The position numbers were made by a program, and so were the translations under genes. Shown one piece after another: positions 1 to 8,660 of a DNA stretch of 64,000 bases. The stretch covers positions 744,001-808,000 of the forward strand of contig NZ_FQUD01000004.1 of the NCBI RefSeq assembly GCF_900128945.1. Reading direction: 5' to 3'. The notes under the pieces are model-generated. The model saw nothing but the letters and a program-made list of their open reading frames with translations. It ran no database searches and was not told the DNA's origin. This stretch comes from Chryseobacterium sp. OV279 (GTDB lineage: Bacteria > Bacteroidota > Bacteroidia > Flavobacteriales > Weeksellaceae). Position 1 is the first letter of the stretch. Each line of letters starts with the position of its first letter.

Positions 1-1241
1 AATATCCAATCGTGGATAGTACTATCGGAGACAGAGGAATTGATATTTCAAAATTAAGAGACCAGACAGGTTTAATCACTCTGGATTTAGGGTACAAGAA
101 CACTGGAGCTACTCTTAGCGACATCACTTACTTAGACGGAGATAAAGGAGAATTATTCTACAGAGGTTATCCAATCGAGCAGATTGCTGAGAAATCTAAC
201 TTCACAGAAGTAATGTATCTTTTATTACATGGTGAATTACCTACTCAGGACCAGTTCGGGACTTTCAACAACAACATTAAAAAATATAACTTTATAGCAG
301 AGGAGATGAAAAAAATCATCGATGCTTTCCCTCGTTCTGCTCACCCAATGGGAGTTTTATCTTCTTTAACTTCCGCTTTGACCGCTTTCAATCCTAAAGC
401 CGTTAACGTAAACTCTAAAGAAGAAATGGACCACGCTGCAGAATTGATGATTGCTAAGTTCTCTCACCTTTGCGCATGGACGTACAGAAAAACTCAGGGT
501 CTTTCTCTTAACCACGGAGACAACAGCCTGAACTACGTAGAAAACTTCTACAAAATGGCTTTCAGATTACCAAACGAAGAATTCGAAGTAAACCCGGTAA
601 TTGTTGATGCTCTTGATAAATTATTAATCCTTCACGCTGACCACGAGCAAAACTGTTCTACTTCTACAGTAAGAATGGTAGGTTCTGCTCACACAGGTCT
701 TTTCGCTTCTATTTCTGCGGGTGTTTCTGCACTTTGGGGTCCTCTTCACGGAGGCGCTAACCAGGCTGTAATTGAAATGCTTGAATTGATCGAAAAAGAT
801 GGTGGAGACGTTAACAAATGGGTAGCAAAAGCTAAAGATAAAAATGACAGCTTCCGTCTAATGGGCTTCGGACACAGAGTATACAAAAACTTTGACCCAA
901 GAGCGAAAATCATTAAAAAAGCGGCTGACGATATCCTTAGTGCATTAGGAATCCAGGATAAAGCTCTTGATATTGCTATGCAGTTAGAAAGAGTAGCTCT
1001 TGAAGACGAGTACTTCGTAGAAAGAAAACTATATCCAAACGTAGATTTCTATTCAGGTATCATCTACAGAGCGTTAGGAATCCCTACAGAAATGTTCACG
1101 GTAATGTTTGCATTGGGAAGACTTCCGGGATGGATTTCTCAGTGGAAAGAAATGAGAATCAAAGGAGACCCTATCGGAAGACCAAGACAGGTTTACCAAG
1201 GTGCTCAAAAAAGAGATTACATCGATATTACAAACAGATAA
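1..1241 (+). CDS. gltA: Citrate synthase, 5' end outside the window
   Basis: Condenses oxaloacetate and acetyl-CoA to citrate at the entry of the TCA cycle in the cytoplasm. The reading frame is open to the first base and gives Tyr-Pro-Ile just before Val-Asp-Ser-Thr, so the GTG at position 12 is an internal Val and the true start lies upstream. Counting from that Val, the catalytic residues are visible: His246 in the GPLHGGAN motif, His288 in GFGHRVY and Asp345 in PNVDFYSG. The visible 400-odd residues match the length of the catalytic part of bacterial type II enzymes. A strong terminator follows directly, so the gene closes its transcript. The identification is very secure. Confidence 0.97.
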   Translation, partial: YPIVDSTIGDRGIDISKLRDQTGLITLDLGYKNTGATLSDITYLDGDKGELFYRGYPIEQIAEKSNFTEVMYLLLHGELPTQDQFGTFNNNIKKYNFIAEEMKKIIDAFPRSAHPMGVLSSLTSALTAFNPKAVNVNSKEEMDHAAELMIAKFSHLCAWTYRKTQGLSLNHGDNSLNYVENFYKMAFRLPNEEFEVNPVIVDALDKLLILHADHEQNCSTSTVRMVGSAHTGLFASISAGVSALWGPLHGGANQAVIEMLELIEKDGGDVNKWVAKAKDKNDSFRLMGFGHRVYKNFDPRAKIIKKAADDILSALGIQDKALDIAMQLERVALEDEYFVERKLYPNVDFYSGIIYRALGIPTEMFTVMFALGRLPGWISQWKEMRIKGDPIGRPRQVYQGAQKRDYIDITNR

Positions 1242-1263
1242 TCACTGTTTTTATCATAAATAA

Positions 1264-1291
1264 AATCCCAAAGCTTGCTTTGGGATTTTTT
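1264..1291 (+). terminator. Rho-independent terminator of gltA
   Basis: A perfect 11-bp stem (AATCCCAAAGC with GCTTTGGGATT) and a 2-base loop are followed by a run of T. It begins 22 bases after the gltA stop codon and separates that gene from the oppositely oriented hypothetical gene. Confidence 0.9.
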
Positions 1292-1314
1292 TATTTTACA
1301 TTGTTGTTTTGAAA

Positions 1315-1752
1315 TTAAATTTCCTGACTGATAAATACTAAAGTTCTTACCCCATAAATCATAATCATTGAAGCTTTGCCAGTTTCTACAAAATAGAATA
1401 ATCTTTTACCAGTAGATAACTCAACTTCCCCTATGGTATACAGATCCGTTTTGCTTTTAAATTCTCCATACCATTTGTTTTTAGCATTGATCAAACTTCC
1501 AGATTCTATATTCCCCTTATTGTTGGTGATTAGTTTTCTTGTTGTTAAAATACTGTAATTGTCGGAATCAATAATAACTGAGCAAATAATCAGCTCTTCT
1601 TCCGCAAAATCAATTGGGAAGTTTTGAAATAATAATTTAGGATTGGAATCTGAATCATAAAACTGTGTCCACCTGAAATCGTTAAGTTTCATTTTTTTCC
1701 GTTTTATTGAAGCTATGCAGATATTGTAAAGGGATTGATCAGACTTTTTCAT
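1315..1752 (-). CDS. Hypothetical protein, 145 aa
   Basis: I do not recognise a family. The protein has no signal peptide or membrane segment. Its basic N-terminus is followed by a region rich in beta-strand-like alternation (residues 45-145) ending in hydrophobic strands. Met21 (start at 1692) is an alternative start and begins MKLNDFRWTQFYD, which would remove a lysine-rich leader. The gene stands alone, convergent with gltA, and codon use looks like the neighbours'. It may be a small globular protein of a lineage-specific family. Only its existence as a coding frame is supported. Confidence 0.6.
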   Translation of the reverse strand: MKKSDQSLYNICIASIKRKKMKLNDFRWTQFYDSDSNPKLLFQNFPIDFAEEELIICSVIIDSDNYSILTTRKLITNNKGNIESGSLINAKNKWYGEFKSKTDLYTIGEVELSTGKRLFYFVETGKASMIMIYGVRTLVFISQEI

Positions 1753-1864
1753 TGATTTAAGAATAGTCTAAAGTACAAAAATTTAAAGGGGAATCTTTTA
1801 TCAGATTAAATGAATTCGGACACAATAATTTTATTAAATTTACTCCCATAAGTTGATAACCGTC

Positions 1865-1936
1865 AATAGGTTTCGGCTAAAGCAGGATGAATGATGTTTA
1901 TTAATTAAACGGACTAAAGTCCGTTCCTATTGAAAT
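1865..1936 (+). repeat. Two-hairpin dispersed element, copy 1
   Basis: The stretch contains TTTCGGCTAAAGC, about 25 bases of spacer, then the perfect hairpin ACGGACT-AA-AGTCCGT and the tail TCCTATTGAA. A second copy with the same order lies on the other strand at 10681-10745. There the hairpin arms are different but still complementary, and the tail is GCTATTGAA. It sits just upstream of the AraC-type regulator gene. Confidence 0.7.
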
Positions 1937-1970
1937 GACCATCTTTACATCAAAATAAAAAACAAATACA

Positions 1971-3032
1971 ATGACTTTCGGACAGCAGATGTTATTTTTC
2001 TTCAGTGCGGTAGGAGCCTTTAATGGGTTGCTGCTCGGGATCTATCTTCTGTTTGTCAAAAAGATCAAATACCTTCCGGATTTCTTCTTAGGCTTAATTT
2101 TACTGACTTTAAGTACCAGAGTAGGTATTTCAGTTGGGATGTACTTTTATCCGGATTTGCCGAGAATTATTCCACATCTTGGAATGTCAGCATTGTTTTT
2201 TACGGGCCCGGCTTTATATTATTATGTCAGATCATCATTTTTACGGGAAGAATTTGATTTAAAACAGTGCAGAACTTCTTTCGGTATTCTGACGTTGATC
2301 CTTGGAGCCGTTGGATTGGTATATTTATTCTTTCCGGTGACCTGGGACAGATATTTCGGAACCTTTATTTATACGGTTTGGTCAGTATTTGTACTGTTAT
2401 CGGTGTACCAGTATTATATTTTTTCAAAACGGACGATTCAAAATTCCAATAAGTTTCTCCTTCCCGTGATGATCAGCAATGTGATTATTTTTCTGGCTTA
2501 TCAATTAATTTCTACGGGATGGGTTCAGATTTACTGCGCAGGAGGCAGTCTTGTTTTCTCATTTGTGCTGTATGCTAATTTTTTAATTATATTCAGTAAA
2601 AAGAGTGATCAGGAGTCTGTAAAGGAAGCTCCAAAATATACCAATAAAAAGATTTCAGAAGAACTGGTGGACAGCTTTGTTTCAAAACTTGAACGACTGA
2701 TGAATTCCGAAGAATTGTACAAAAATCCAAATCTGAAATTAAGTGATCTGGCTGCCAAAATGAATATGTCTGCCCATCAGCTTTCCCAACTGCTGAATGA
2801 TAATCTCGGTAAAAGTTTCTCTACATACATTAATGAATACAGGATCAGCGAAGCTTGCGAAAAAATAGAAAACGGTTCTTTCCTGAAGATCGAAGAGATT
2901 GGTTATGAGGTTGGGTTTAATTCCAAGTCTACCTTCTTTTCCACATTCAAAAAAATCAAAAATACAACACCTCTTCTGTACAAACAGTCTCAAATCCCTT
3001 CTGAGGCCAGGTTACAGAGTTCAGAATTATAA
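1971..3032 (+). CDS. Membrane-anchored AraC-family transcriptional regulator
   Basis: The first about 210 residues hold roughly seven hydrophobic segments (for example 5-28, 36-58 and 100-120), so the protein sits in the inner membrane. The C-terminal part (about 240-340) is an AraC/XylS helix-turn-helix pair with recognisable text: LSDLAAKMNMSAHQLSQLLN in the first HTH and IEEIGYEVGFNSKSTFFSTF in the second. Regulators of this 7TM-plus-AraC layout are common in flavobacteria and are thought to sense envelope signals directly. The gene lies 80 bases upstream of a beta-barrel receptor gene on the same strand, so control of that receptor is a reasonable inference. The ligand is unknown. Confidence 0.85.
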   Translation: MTFGQQMLFFFSAVGAFNGLLLGIYLLFVKKIKYLPDFFLGLILLTLSTRVGISVGMYFYPDLPRIIPHLGMSALFFTGPALYYYVRSSFLREEFDLKQCRTSFGILTLILGAVGLVYLFFPVTWDRYFGTFIYTVWSVFVLLSVYQYYIFSKRTIQNSNKFLLPVMISNVIIFLAYQLISTGWVQIYCAGGSLVFSFVLYANFLIIFSKKSDQESVKEAPKYTNKKISEELVDSFVSKLERLMNSEELYKNPNLKLSDLAAKMNMSAHQLSQLLNDNLGKSFSTYINEYRISEACEKIENGSFLKIEEIGYEVGFNSKSTFFSTFKKIKNTTPLLYKQSQIPSEARLQSSEL

Positions 3033-3112
3033 TTTCGTACTGCGGAATTTAAACTTCAAAACCTTATTTTTCCTTCATCCCGCTACTTTTGGTTTCATAA
3101 AATTTAGAATTT

Positions 3113-5476
3113 ATGAAAATCAGATTATGGCTTTTCCTGCCGCTCTTATTTATTTTCTGTTTTGGAAAAGGTCAGGAAACAATTAAAGGAAAAGTTTTGG
3201 ATTCAGAGACAAAAGCATCGGTTTTTCAGGCTGAAGTTTCTCAGTTTAACAAATCAGACCGGCGCATCATTCAAAAAGTTCTCACAGATTCCTTAGGCGT
3301 TTTTCAGTTGAACAACAGAGCAGATAACTCTTATATTGTCATTCAAAAAGACGGGTACGAAAACAAAGAATTGGATAAGACCGGAGATTTTTCTTTGATT
3401 GAATTGAAACCGGCAGTTGGAAATATTTCTGAAGTGGTGATCCGTTCAGTAGCCAGAAATATCAAGCTCAGTGATGGAAATATCGTGATGAGCGTTTCCG
3501 GAAATAAAGACTTTAAAACATCGGCTAATCTTCTTGAGGTTTTAAGAAAAACTCCCGGCGTTTCCATAGATCAGGAAGGGGGCATTTTTATTGGGGGAAG
3601 AATTGCACCTGCGATATTTATTGATGGAAAACCCGTAGCGATGAGCAGTCAGGAATTACAATCCTATCTTCGTTCATTGCCACCGGAAATGGTAGAGTCT
3701 CTAGAAGTGAACGCCAATCCCTCTTCAAAATATGACGCGGAATTCAAAGGCATTATCGATATTAGACTGAAAAAAAATGGAAATCTCGGCTGGAAAGGAA
3801 ATTACAATGGAAATACTTATGCAAATAAGTTCAGCTACAGGGAAAACGCTTTAAATCTTTCCTACAATACAGAAAAAACAGCATACAGTCTGCAAGCCAC
3901 CTACAATAATGGGATTTCCACCTATCGTTATAATGCACTACAGAAACTTGCCAATACCAATGTCATGAGAACCAATACGTATCAGGAAGATGAGGGAACC
4001 GTGTATGGTATTCAGACCGGAGCAGATTTCAGGATGAATGATAAAAACAGGCTGGGTATCAGCTTAAGAGGAAATTTCAGACAAAGTGACCGGTTCCGTT
4101 TAGGATCGCTTTATACGACTAACAGGGATGAATCACAGTTGATCTTTAATACCCAAAGTGAAAACCCGACGGAGTATTCTCAGGAAAATTATGGGATCAC
4201 CGCTGATTATACATTTCAGAACAAAGGTTTTAAGCTGAACTTTTTAGGAAATTATCTTTCCGTTACAAATAAGCAGAATGATGATTTTATTAATAGAGAT
4301 CAGCCTACCGCTCAACTTTTATCTTACTGGAAATCTGATTTGCTGAATAAGATTGACATTCAGACCGTGCAGATTGATGCTTCTCAAAAGATAGGTAATG
4401 CAGATCTTGAAGCGGGAATGAAATACAGCCGTTCAGATACAGATAACAATATCCGATATGATACGCTGTCTGTCAACAACCGTTTTGTCTTTGATCCGGA
4501 ACGTAGCAATATGTTTTCATATAAAGAGAAAATTTGGGCCGGTTATGTATCTTACAGACAGAAATTCGGAAAGCTTCAGGTGAATGCAGGGCTGCGGTTT
4601 GAGAATACACAAAGTACTTCAGATGCTGTAACCAGAGATTCCATTGTGTCAAGAAATTATCTGGAATGGCTGCCGTCTTTCAGTACGTCTTATGCATTCA
4701 ATAAATCTAATGAATTGTCTTTATCCTACAGCAGAAAAATGACAAGGCCTGTGTTTTCACAGTTGAATCCGTTCCGGGTTTATTTCAGTCCGCTGAATTA
4801 TTGGATCGGGAATCCTTATCTGCAGCCTTCTTTCACCAGCCAGATCAAACTTACATACCGTTATAAGAATTGGGTGACCAGTTTTACTGCAGGAAAAGAG
4901 AAAGATGTGATGACCCGTTATCCGCTGTACAACCCGAAAACTAATGTTTTGGAATATCTGGGAACGAATCTTCCGTATCGGAAGTTTGCCTCAATAGAAA
5001 CCAGTTTTCCCGTAAAACTGACGAAATGGTGGAATATCACCAGCCAGATCGCCGGATATTATAATGATGAATTCAGGCCGTATCTCGATGAGGTATTTGC
5101 CTTAAAAGTATATAATTATGAACTTCGCGTTAATCAGGTTTTTTCTTTGCCGAAAGGATATACAGTTAATCTCTTTGCCAATTATGAATCCAAAACCGGA
5201 AACAGTCTCTACATCATAAAGCCAAGATATACGGTGGATCTATCCTTGCAGAAATCATGGTTTAATAATACCCTGAATACAAAAATCAGCTACAACAATA
5301 TTTTTGATTCTTACGATCAGCGACTGGAATTCAGGCATAAACAGATTATGGATAACCGTTTTACGCATTGGTGGGATAGCAGCCGTTTGATTCTTTCTGT
5401 GGGCTACAGTTTTGGAAGTTCTAAGTATCAGACTAAAGAAATCCAGAAAACAGAAGAAGAAAACAGGGCCAGGTAA
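3113..5476 (+). CDS. TonB-dependent receptor-like outer membrane beta-barrel protein
   Basis: A 787-residue outer membrane protein. A signal peptide (residues 1-20) is followed by a carboxypeptidase-like regulatory domain (about 22-95) and a plug-like domain (about 105-225) with the conserved segments GGRIAPAIFIDGKPV and LEVNANPSSKYDAEFKGII. The rest is a long beta-barrel rich in aromatic alternating strands. It belongs to the same OMP_b-brl_3 type as the two proteins at 15.6-20.2 kb but, unlike them, keeps the N-terminal regulatory domain. No substrate can be read from sequence. The AraC-type gene just upstream is its likely regulator. A bidirectional terminator closes the gene. Confidence 0.88.
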   Translation: MKIRLWLFLPLLFIFCFGKGQETIKGKVLDSETKASVFQAEVSQFNKSDRRIIQKVLTDSLGVFQLNNRADNSYIVIQKDGYENKELDKTGDFSLIELKPAVGNISEVVIRSVARNIKLSDGNIVMSVSGNKDFKTSANLLEVLRKTPGVSIDQEGGIFIGGRIAPAIFIDGKPVAMSSQELQSYLRSLPPEMVESLEVNANPSSKYDAEFKGIIDIRLKKNGNLGWKGNYNGNTYANKFSYRENALNLSYNTEKTAYSLQATYNNGISTYRYNALQKLANTNVMRTNTYQEDEGTVYGIQTGADFRMNDKNRLGISLRGNFRQSDRFRLGSLYTTNRDESQLIFNTQSENPTEYSQENYGITADYTFQNKGFKLNFLGNYLSVTNKQNDDFINRDQPTAQLLSYWKSDLLNKIDIQTVQIDASQKIGNADLEAGMKYSRSDTDNNIRYDTLSVNNRFVFDPERSNMFSYKEKIWAGYVSYRQKFGKLQVNAGLRFENTQSTSDAVTRDSIVSRNYLEWLPSFSTSYAFNKSNELSLSYSRKMTRPVFSQLNPFRVYFSPLNYWIGNPYLQPSFTSQIKLTYRYKNWVTSFTAGKEKDVMTRYPLYNPKTNVLEYLGTNLPYRKFASIETSFPVKLTKWWNITSQIAGYYNDEFRPYLDEVFALKVYNYELRVNQVFSLPKGYTVNLFANYESKTGNSLYIIKPRYTVDLSLQKSWFNNTLNTKISYNNIFDSYDQRLEFRHKQIMDNRFTHWWDSSRLILSVGYSFGSSKYQTKEIQKTEEENRAR

Positions 5477-5482
5477 AAAAAG

Positions 5483-5515
5483 AAAGCCTGCTTGTTTGAT
5501 CAGGCAGGCTTTTAT
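5483..5515. terminator. Bidirectional terminator between the beta-barrel gene and the small peptide gene
   Basis: The arms AAAGCCTGC (5483-5491) and GCAGGCTTT (5504-5512) are flanked by T-rich sequence on the plus strand and by a run of A upstream, which is T on the minus strand. It can end transcripts from both convergent genes. Confidence 0.85.
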
Positions 5516-5520
5516 TCATT

Positions 5521-5688
5521 TTATGGACACATACATCTGTCACAAGTCCAGATATAGCATTTTCCTGTAACATCATCCCACTCGCAACATCTTCTGTTTC
5601 CTGGTGGAATAGCTCCTCCCATAACGGATTTCTGTTGCTCTCTTCCTAATTTTTGTGCGTTTTTCAGCACCGGATTTTTCTTGTTCAT
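5521..5688 (-). CDS. Bacteriocin-like double-glycine leader peptide, Cys-rich, 55 aa
   Basis: This short frame starts at an ATG (5688-5686) and ends in TAA. The N-terminal half is MNKKNPVLKNAQKLGREQQK followed by SVMGG, the layout of Bacteroidota double-glycine leaders: basic start, Leu/Gly-Arg-Glu core and Gly-Gly before the cleavage point. The predicted core after GG (residues 26-55) is 30 residues with six cysteines (CC, C, C, C-x-C) and only two Thr. Three disulfides are therefore more likely than lanthionines. No peptidase-ABC exporter or modifying enzyme is adjacent, so processing would have to be supplied in trans. It may be a bacteriocin, a signal or an uncharacterised RiPP. Class assignment is moderate, target unknown. 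Confidence 0.75.
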   Translation of the reverse strand: MNKKNPVLKNAQKLGREQQKSVMGGAIPPGNRRCCEWDDVTGKCYIWTCDRCMCP

Positions 5689-5859
5689 GATTTTGATTTT
5701 TTGGTGTTAATAATTAAAGTTTTAAAATGATAATTCCATTGAAATTATATCACTAAGATAGGAATTTATTTTATTGTATTTATATTTTTTTGCTTCTTAT
5801 GTAGATGAAAAATAGTCGGTTGTAGATGAATTGGCAGTATGATTTTTTAGTGGGAATCA

Positions 5860-5895
5860 TAAAAAAAACAAACTCTGCTTGCAAAAACAGAGTTT
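5860..5895 (-). terminator. Terminator of the secreted-protein gene 5927-6421
   Basis: The inverted arms AAACTCTG (5870-5877) and CAGAGTTT (5888-5895) are followed on the minus strand by a run of eight T. It lies 32 bases past the stop codon. The remaining bases up to 5688 form the AT-rich leader of the small peptide gene, where I see no other gene. Confidence 0.8.
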
Positions 5896-5926
5896 ATTAT
5901 TTTGTGCTGAATACTGATCGGCTCGC

Positions 5927-6421
5927 TTAAAGTGGTTTGAGAGTAATTTGATAGAGAACATGTGTACCTGAATAGATCGCCTTTAGACGTACCTTGGTAC
6001 CCGACACCATTCTCTCTATTTCAGCTCCACTATTGGCAGCCAATATCTGTGCATTATTAAAGGTACACCCAAATGCAAGAGGAAGTCCACCTGTAGCATT
6101 CCACACCACCTTTAAATGAAACAATTCAAAGGTTTGCCCAGTATTCGGACTTGGAGCCGGAGCAGAAAGGTAAGCAACTGTTCCCCCGTTGGCAATATGC
6201 TTGCTTTCAAGAACAGGAGTTGTTTGGGTAGAACTGTTAGGAGGAGAAATAATGTGTTTATGACGGTCATAATCTGCTTCCACTTTTATAGATACAGGTG
6301 TAGGGTTAATGCGACCCGCTTCTCCAACATATTTAACACTAAACGAATTCTGTGCAAATAAACCGGTTACAGATACCACTGTCAATAAAACAGTTAATAA
6401 AAAGGTAAGATTTTTCTTCAT
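5927..6421 (-). CDS. Small secreted protein of unknown function, 164 aa
   Basis: A clear signal peptide (residues 1-23, ending SVTGLFAQ) precedes a 140-residue mature part. That part has no cysteine pair to suggest disulfides and no motif I recognise. It is rich in Ser, Thr, Pro and Gly and in alternating hydrophobic residues, suggesting a beta-sandwich exported to the periplasm or surface. The region upstream carries a striking pair of 14-bp direct repeats at a 21-bp period (6490-6524), which implies dedicated regulation. The gene stands alone with its own terminator. No function is assigned. Confidence 0.75.
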   Translation of the reverse strand: MKKNLTFLLTVLLTVVSVTGLFAQNSFSVKYVGEAGRINPTPVSIKVEADYDRHKHIISPPNSSTQTTPVLESKHIANGGTVAYLSAPAPSPNTGQTFELFHLKVVWNATGGLPLAFGCTFNNAQILAANSGAEIERMVSGTKVRLKAIYSGTHVLYQITLKPL

Positions 6422-6489
6422 AATAATAAGATTTAAAATTAATACTGCTAATGTAGCTGCAGCAGGAAAGTAAAACCAGTTATATTAAG

Positions 6490-6524
6490 TAAGTGCGTAC
6501 ACTTGAGCGGTAAGCGCGTACACT
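6490..6524 (-). promoter_or_regulatory. Tandem direct-repeat operator-like site
   Basis: TAAGTGCGTACACT (6490-6503) and TAAGCGCGTACACT (6511-6524) differ by one base and start 21 bases apart, two turns of the helix. They lie about 70 bases upstream of the secreted-protein start codon and just upstream of a weak -7-like TACTTTCC on the minus strand. Such spacing is typical of sites bound side by side by a dimer, for example LytTR-type regulators; the binding protein is not identified. Confidence 0.55.
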
Positions 6525-6682
6525 AAAATTATATGTGAGTATCGTATGGTGGTATTTTCTGTATTTCTTGTATTATGCGGATAAAATAACTGTAAATAAA
6601 ACCTTCCTTAGAGTAACCGGAATATTGGATAAAATTATAAGGATAAAGCAATTCAAAAGTTTTCCAGATACAGACCTTTACC

Positions 6683-6690
6683 TATATTTG
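6683..6690 (+). promoter_or_regulatory. Promoter -7 element (TATATTTG)
   Basis: TATATTTG matches the Bacteroidota TAnnTTTG -7 consensus exactly and lies 20 bases upstream of the amidinotransferase-fold gene start. No convincing TTG at -33 is present. Confidence 0.6.
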
Positions 6691-6709
6691 TAGTATTGCA
6701 TAAATCTTT

Positions 6710-7624
6710 ATGAGACTAAACATTAAAAACGAAACGGGCAGACTGAAATCAGTTGTTCTAGGTCAGCCTAATTCAATGGGAGGTGTTCCCACATTAGAAG
6801 AGAGCTATGACGCGAAGTCATATTACTCTATCGAACACAATATGTATCCGAAAGAGGAGGATATCATCAATGAAATGAATGCTTTCGAAGCAATACTAAA
6901 AAAATATGATGTGGAGGTTCTTCGCCCGAGCATTATCAAAGATTACAACCAGGTTTTTTCAAGAGATGTAGCTTTCGTGATTGACGATAAAATGATCATC
7001 TCAAACGTGATTGCAGACAGGGCTGACGAGCAGGAGGCCTACAAAAAAGTGTTTGAAAAAGTAGCCTGGAGAAAGATTATCAATCTTCCGGAAACGGCAC
7101 ACATCGAAGGAGGAGACGTTATTGTATGGGATGATTTCCTTTTTATAGGAACATGTTTCAGCGAAGATTACAGAAATTATAAAACAGCGAGAACCAACGA
7201 ATACGCTATTGAAATTTTAAAAGAATATTTTCCGAAGAAAAGAATCATCGATCTTGAATTAAAGAAAAATGATAAAATTCCGTTCGAAGGAATTCTGCAC
7301 CTGGACTGTACCTTCAATCCGGTAGGAAAAGATAAATGTCTTATTTATAAAAACGGATTTGTAGATGAAAGTGATTATCGCCTGATCATTGATATTTTCG
7401 GGGAAGAAAACTGTTTCCATCTCAATGACGAGGAAATGTTTGAAATGTTCCCGAATATTTTCTCCATTTCTCCTGACGTTGTGGTGTCAGATAAAACATT
7501 CACCAGAATGAACAATCACCTGAGAAACGAATGGGGCATGACCGTGGAAGAAATTCCTTACAGAGAAATCTCTAAAATGGGAGGCCTTTTACGTTGCTCT
7601 ACAATGCCGTTGGTGAGAGAGTAG
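6710..7624 (+). CDS. Amidinotransferase/dimethylargininase-fold guanidino hydrolase
   Basis: A 304-residue member of the guanidino-modifying superfamily (arginine deiminase, DDAH, amidinotransferase), which attacks guanidinium carbon with a Cys. Visible active-site elements are Asp86 in FSRDVAF, the EGGD block at 133-136, His197 in LHLDCTF and the nucleophile Cys296 in LRCSTMPL. The order Asp, Glu-Gly-Gly-Asp, His, Cys is the superfamily signature. The next gene on the same strand, ctlX, is from the same superfamily and lies 86 bases downstream, suggesting two steps of arginine or citrulline catabolism. Exact substrate (arginine, methylarginine or agmatine) cannot be told from sequence. Confidence 0.85.
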   Translation: MRLNIKNETGRLKSVVLGQPNSMGGVPTLEESYDAKSYYSIEHNMYPKEEDIINEMNAFEAILKKYDVEVLRPSIIKDYNQVFSRDVAFVIDDKMIISNVIADRADEQEAYKKVFEKVAWRKIINLPETAHIEGGDVIVWDDFLFIGTCFSEDYRNYKTARTNEYAIEILKEYFPKKRIIDLELKKNDKIPFEGILHLDCTFNPVGKDKCLIYKNGFVDESDYRLIIDIFGEENCFHLNDEEMFEMFPNIFSISPDVVVSDKTFTRMNNHLRNEWGMTVEEIPYREISKMGGLLRCSTMPLVRE

Positions 7625-7710
7625 ATTGATGTGAAAATTAGATGATTTGCTGATTCGGTAATTGCCAAATCTTTTAATCTTTCAATCTTTTAATTTTTAA
7701 ATCTAAAATA

Positions 7711-8634
7711 ATGCAAACAACAGATACAGTATTAATGATAGAGCCGATTGCATTCGGTTACAACGCTGAAACAGCGGAAAACAACTATTTTCAGGTAGAA
7801 CAGAAAGGTTCTGATATTCAGTCTAAGGCTTTGGAGGAATTTAACACTTTTGTTGGAAAGCTGAGAAGCAAAGGAGTGAATGTGATCACTATAAAAGATA
7901 CATTAGATCCTCACACACCGGATTCTATTTTCCCGAATAACTGGGTAAGTTTCCATAAAGACGGAAAAGTCGTTCTATATCCGATGTTCGCGTCCAACAG
8001 AAGAGTGGAAAGAAGAGAAGATATTCTTGAAACGATAAAAAGTCAGGGATTTGAACTGACAGAAGTTGATGACTGGTCTTTCCCGGAAACTCAGGGGCAT
8101 TTCCTCGAAGGAACTGGAAGTATGATCTTCGACCATGACAAAAAAATTGCTTACGGTTCCGTTTCTTTAAGACTTGATGAAAAATTATTCAGAGAATTCT
8201 GTGAGAAATACGGATTTACACCGATTGTTTTTCATTCTTATCAGACTGTAGGAACGGAAAGACTTCCTATTTATCACACCAATGTTATGATGTGTGTGGC
8301 AGACCAATTTGTCGTGATCTGTTTAGACTGTATCGATGATGAACTGGAAAGAGAAAAGGTGATTGAAACCATCAAAAATTCAGGAAAAGAAATCATTGAA
8401 ATTTCAGAAGAGCAAATGCAGCAATTTGCGGGAAATATGCTTCAGGTTCAGAATAAAGACGGACAGAAATTTCTGGTGATGAGCCAGACTGCCTATCAGT
8501 CTTTGACCTCTGAGCAGGTAGCCGCTATTGAAAAATACTGTGAGATCATTTACTCAGATCTGAATACGATTGAAGTGAATGGTGGAGGAAGCGCTAGATG
8601 TATGCTTGCTGAGGTTTTTCTTCCGAAAAAATAG
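7711..8634 (+). CDS. ctlX: Citrulline utilization hydrolase CtlX
   Basis: A 307-residue protein of the CtlX type, named for a role in citrulline use and belonging to the same fold as arginine deiminase. The N-terminus MQTTDTVLMIEPIAFGYN and the FPNNWVSFH and LEGTGSMIFD blocks are characteristic. His189 (YHTNVMM) and Cys297 (GGGSARCML) are the likely catalytic residues. There is no signal peptide, so it acts in the cytoplasm. A strong terminator follows. It may be co-transcribed with the upstream hydrolase, although the AT-rich 86-base gap could also hold a weak promoter. Family call is strong; the reaction is inferred from the family name. Confidence 0.88.
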   Translation: MQTTDTVLMIEPIAFGYNAETAENNYFQVEQKGSDIQSKALEEFNTFVGKLRSKGVNVITIKDTLDPHTPDSIFPNNWVSFHKDGKVVLYPMFASNRRVERREDILETIKSQGFELTEVDDWSFPETQGHFLEGTGSMIFDHDKKIAYGSVSLRLDEKLFREFCEKYGFTPIVFHSYQTVGTERLPIYHTNVMMCVADQFVVICLDCIDDELEREKVIETIKNSGKEIIEISEEQMQQFAGNMLQVQNKDGQKFLVMSQTAYQSLTSEQVAAIEKYCEIIYSDLNTIEVNGGGSARCMLAEVFLPKK

Positions 8635-8660
8635 TTGAACAAAATTCTATTAAAATATAT

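Noticed and set aside
12..14. GTG as start codon of citrate synthase
   Set aside because: The frame is open upstream and encodes Tyr-Pro-Ile before the Val, as in homologues; the true start lies outside the window.
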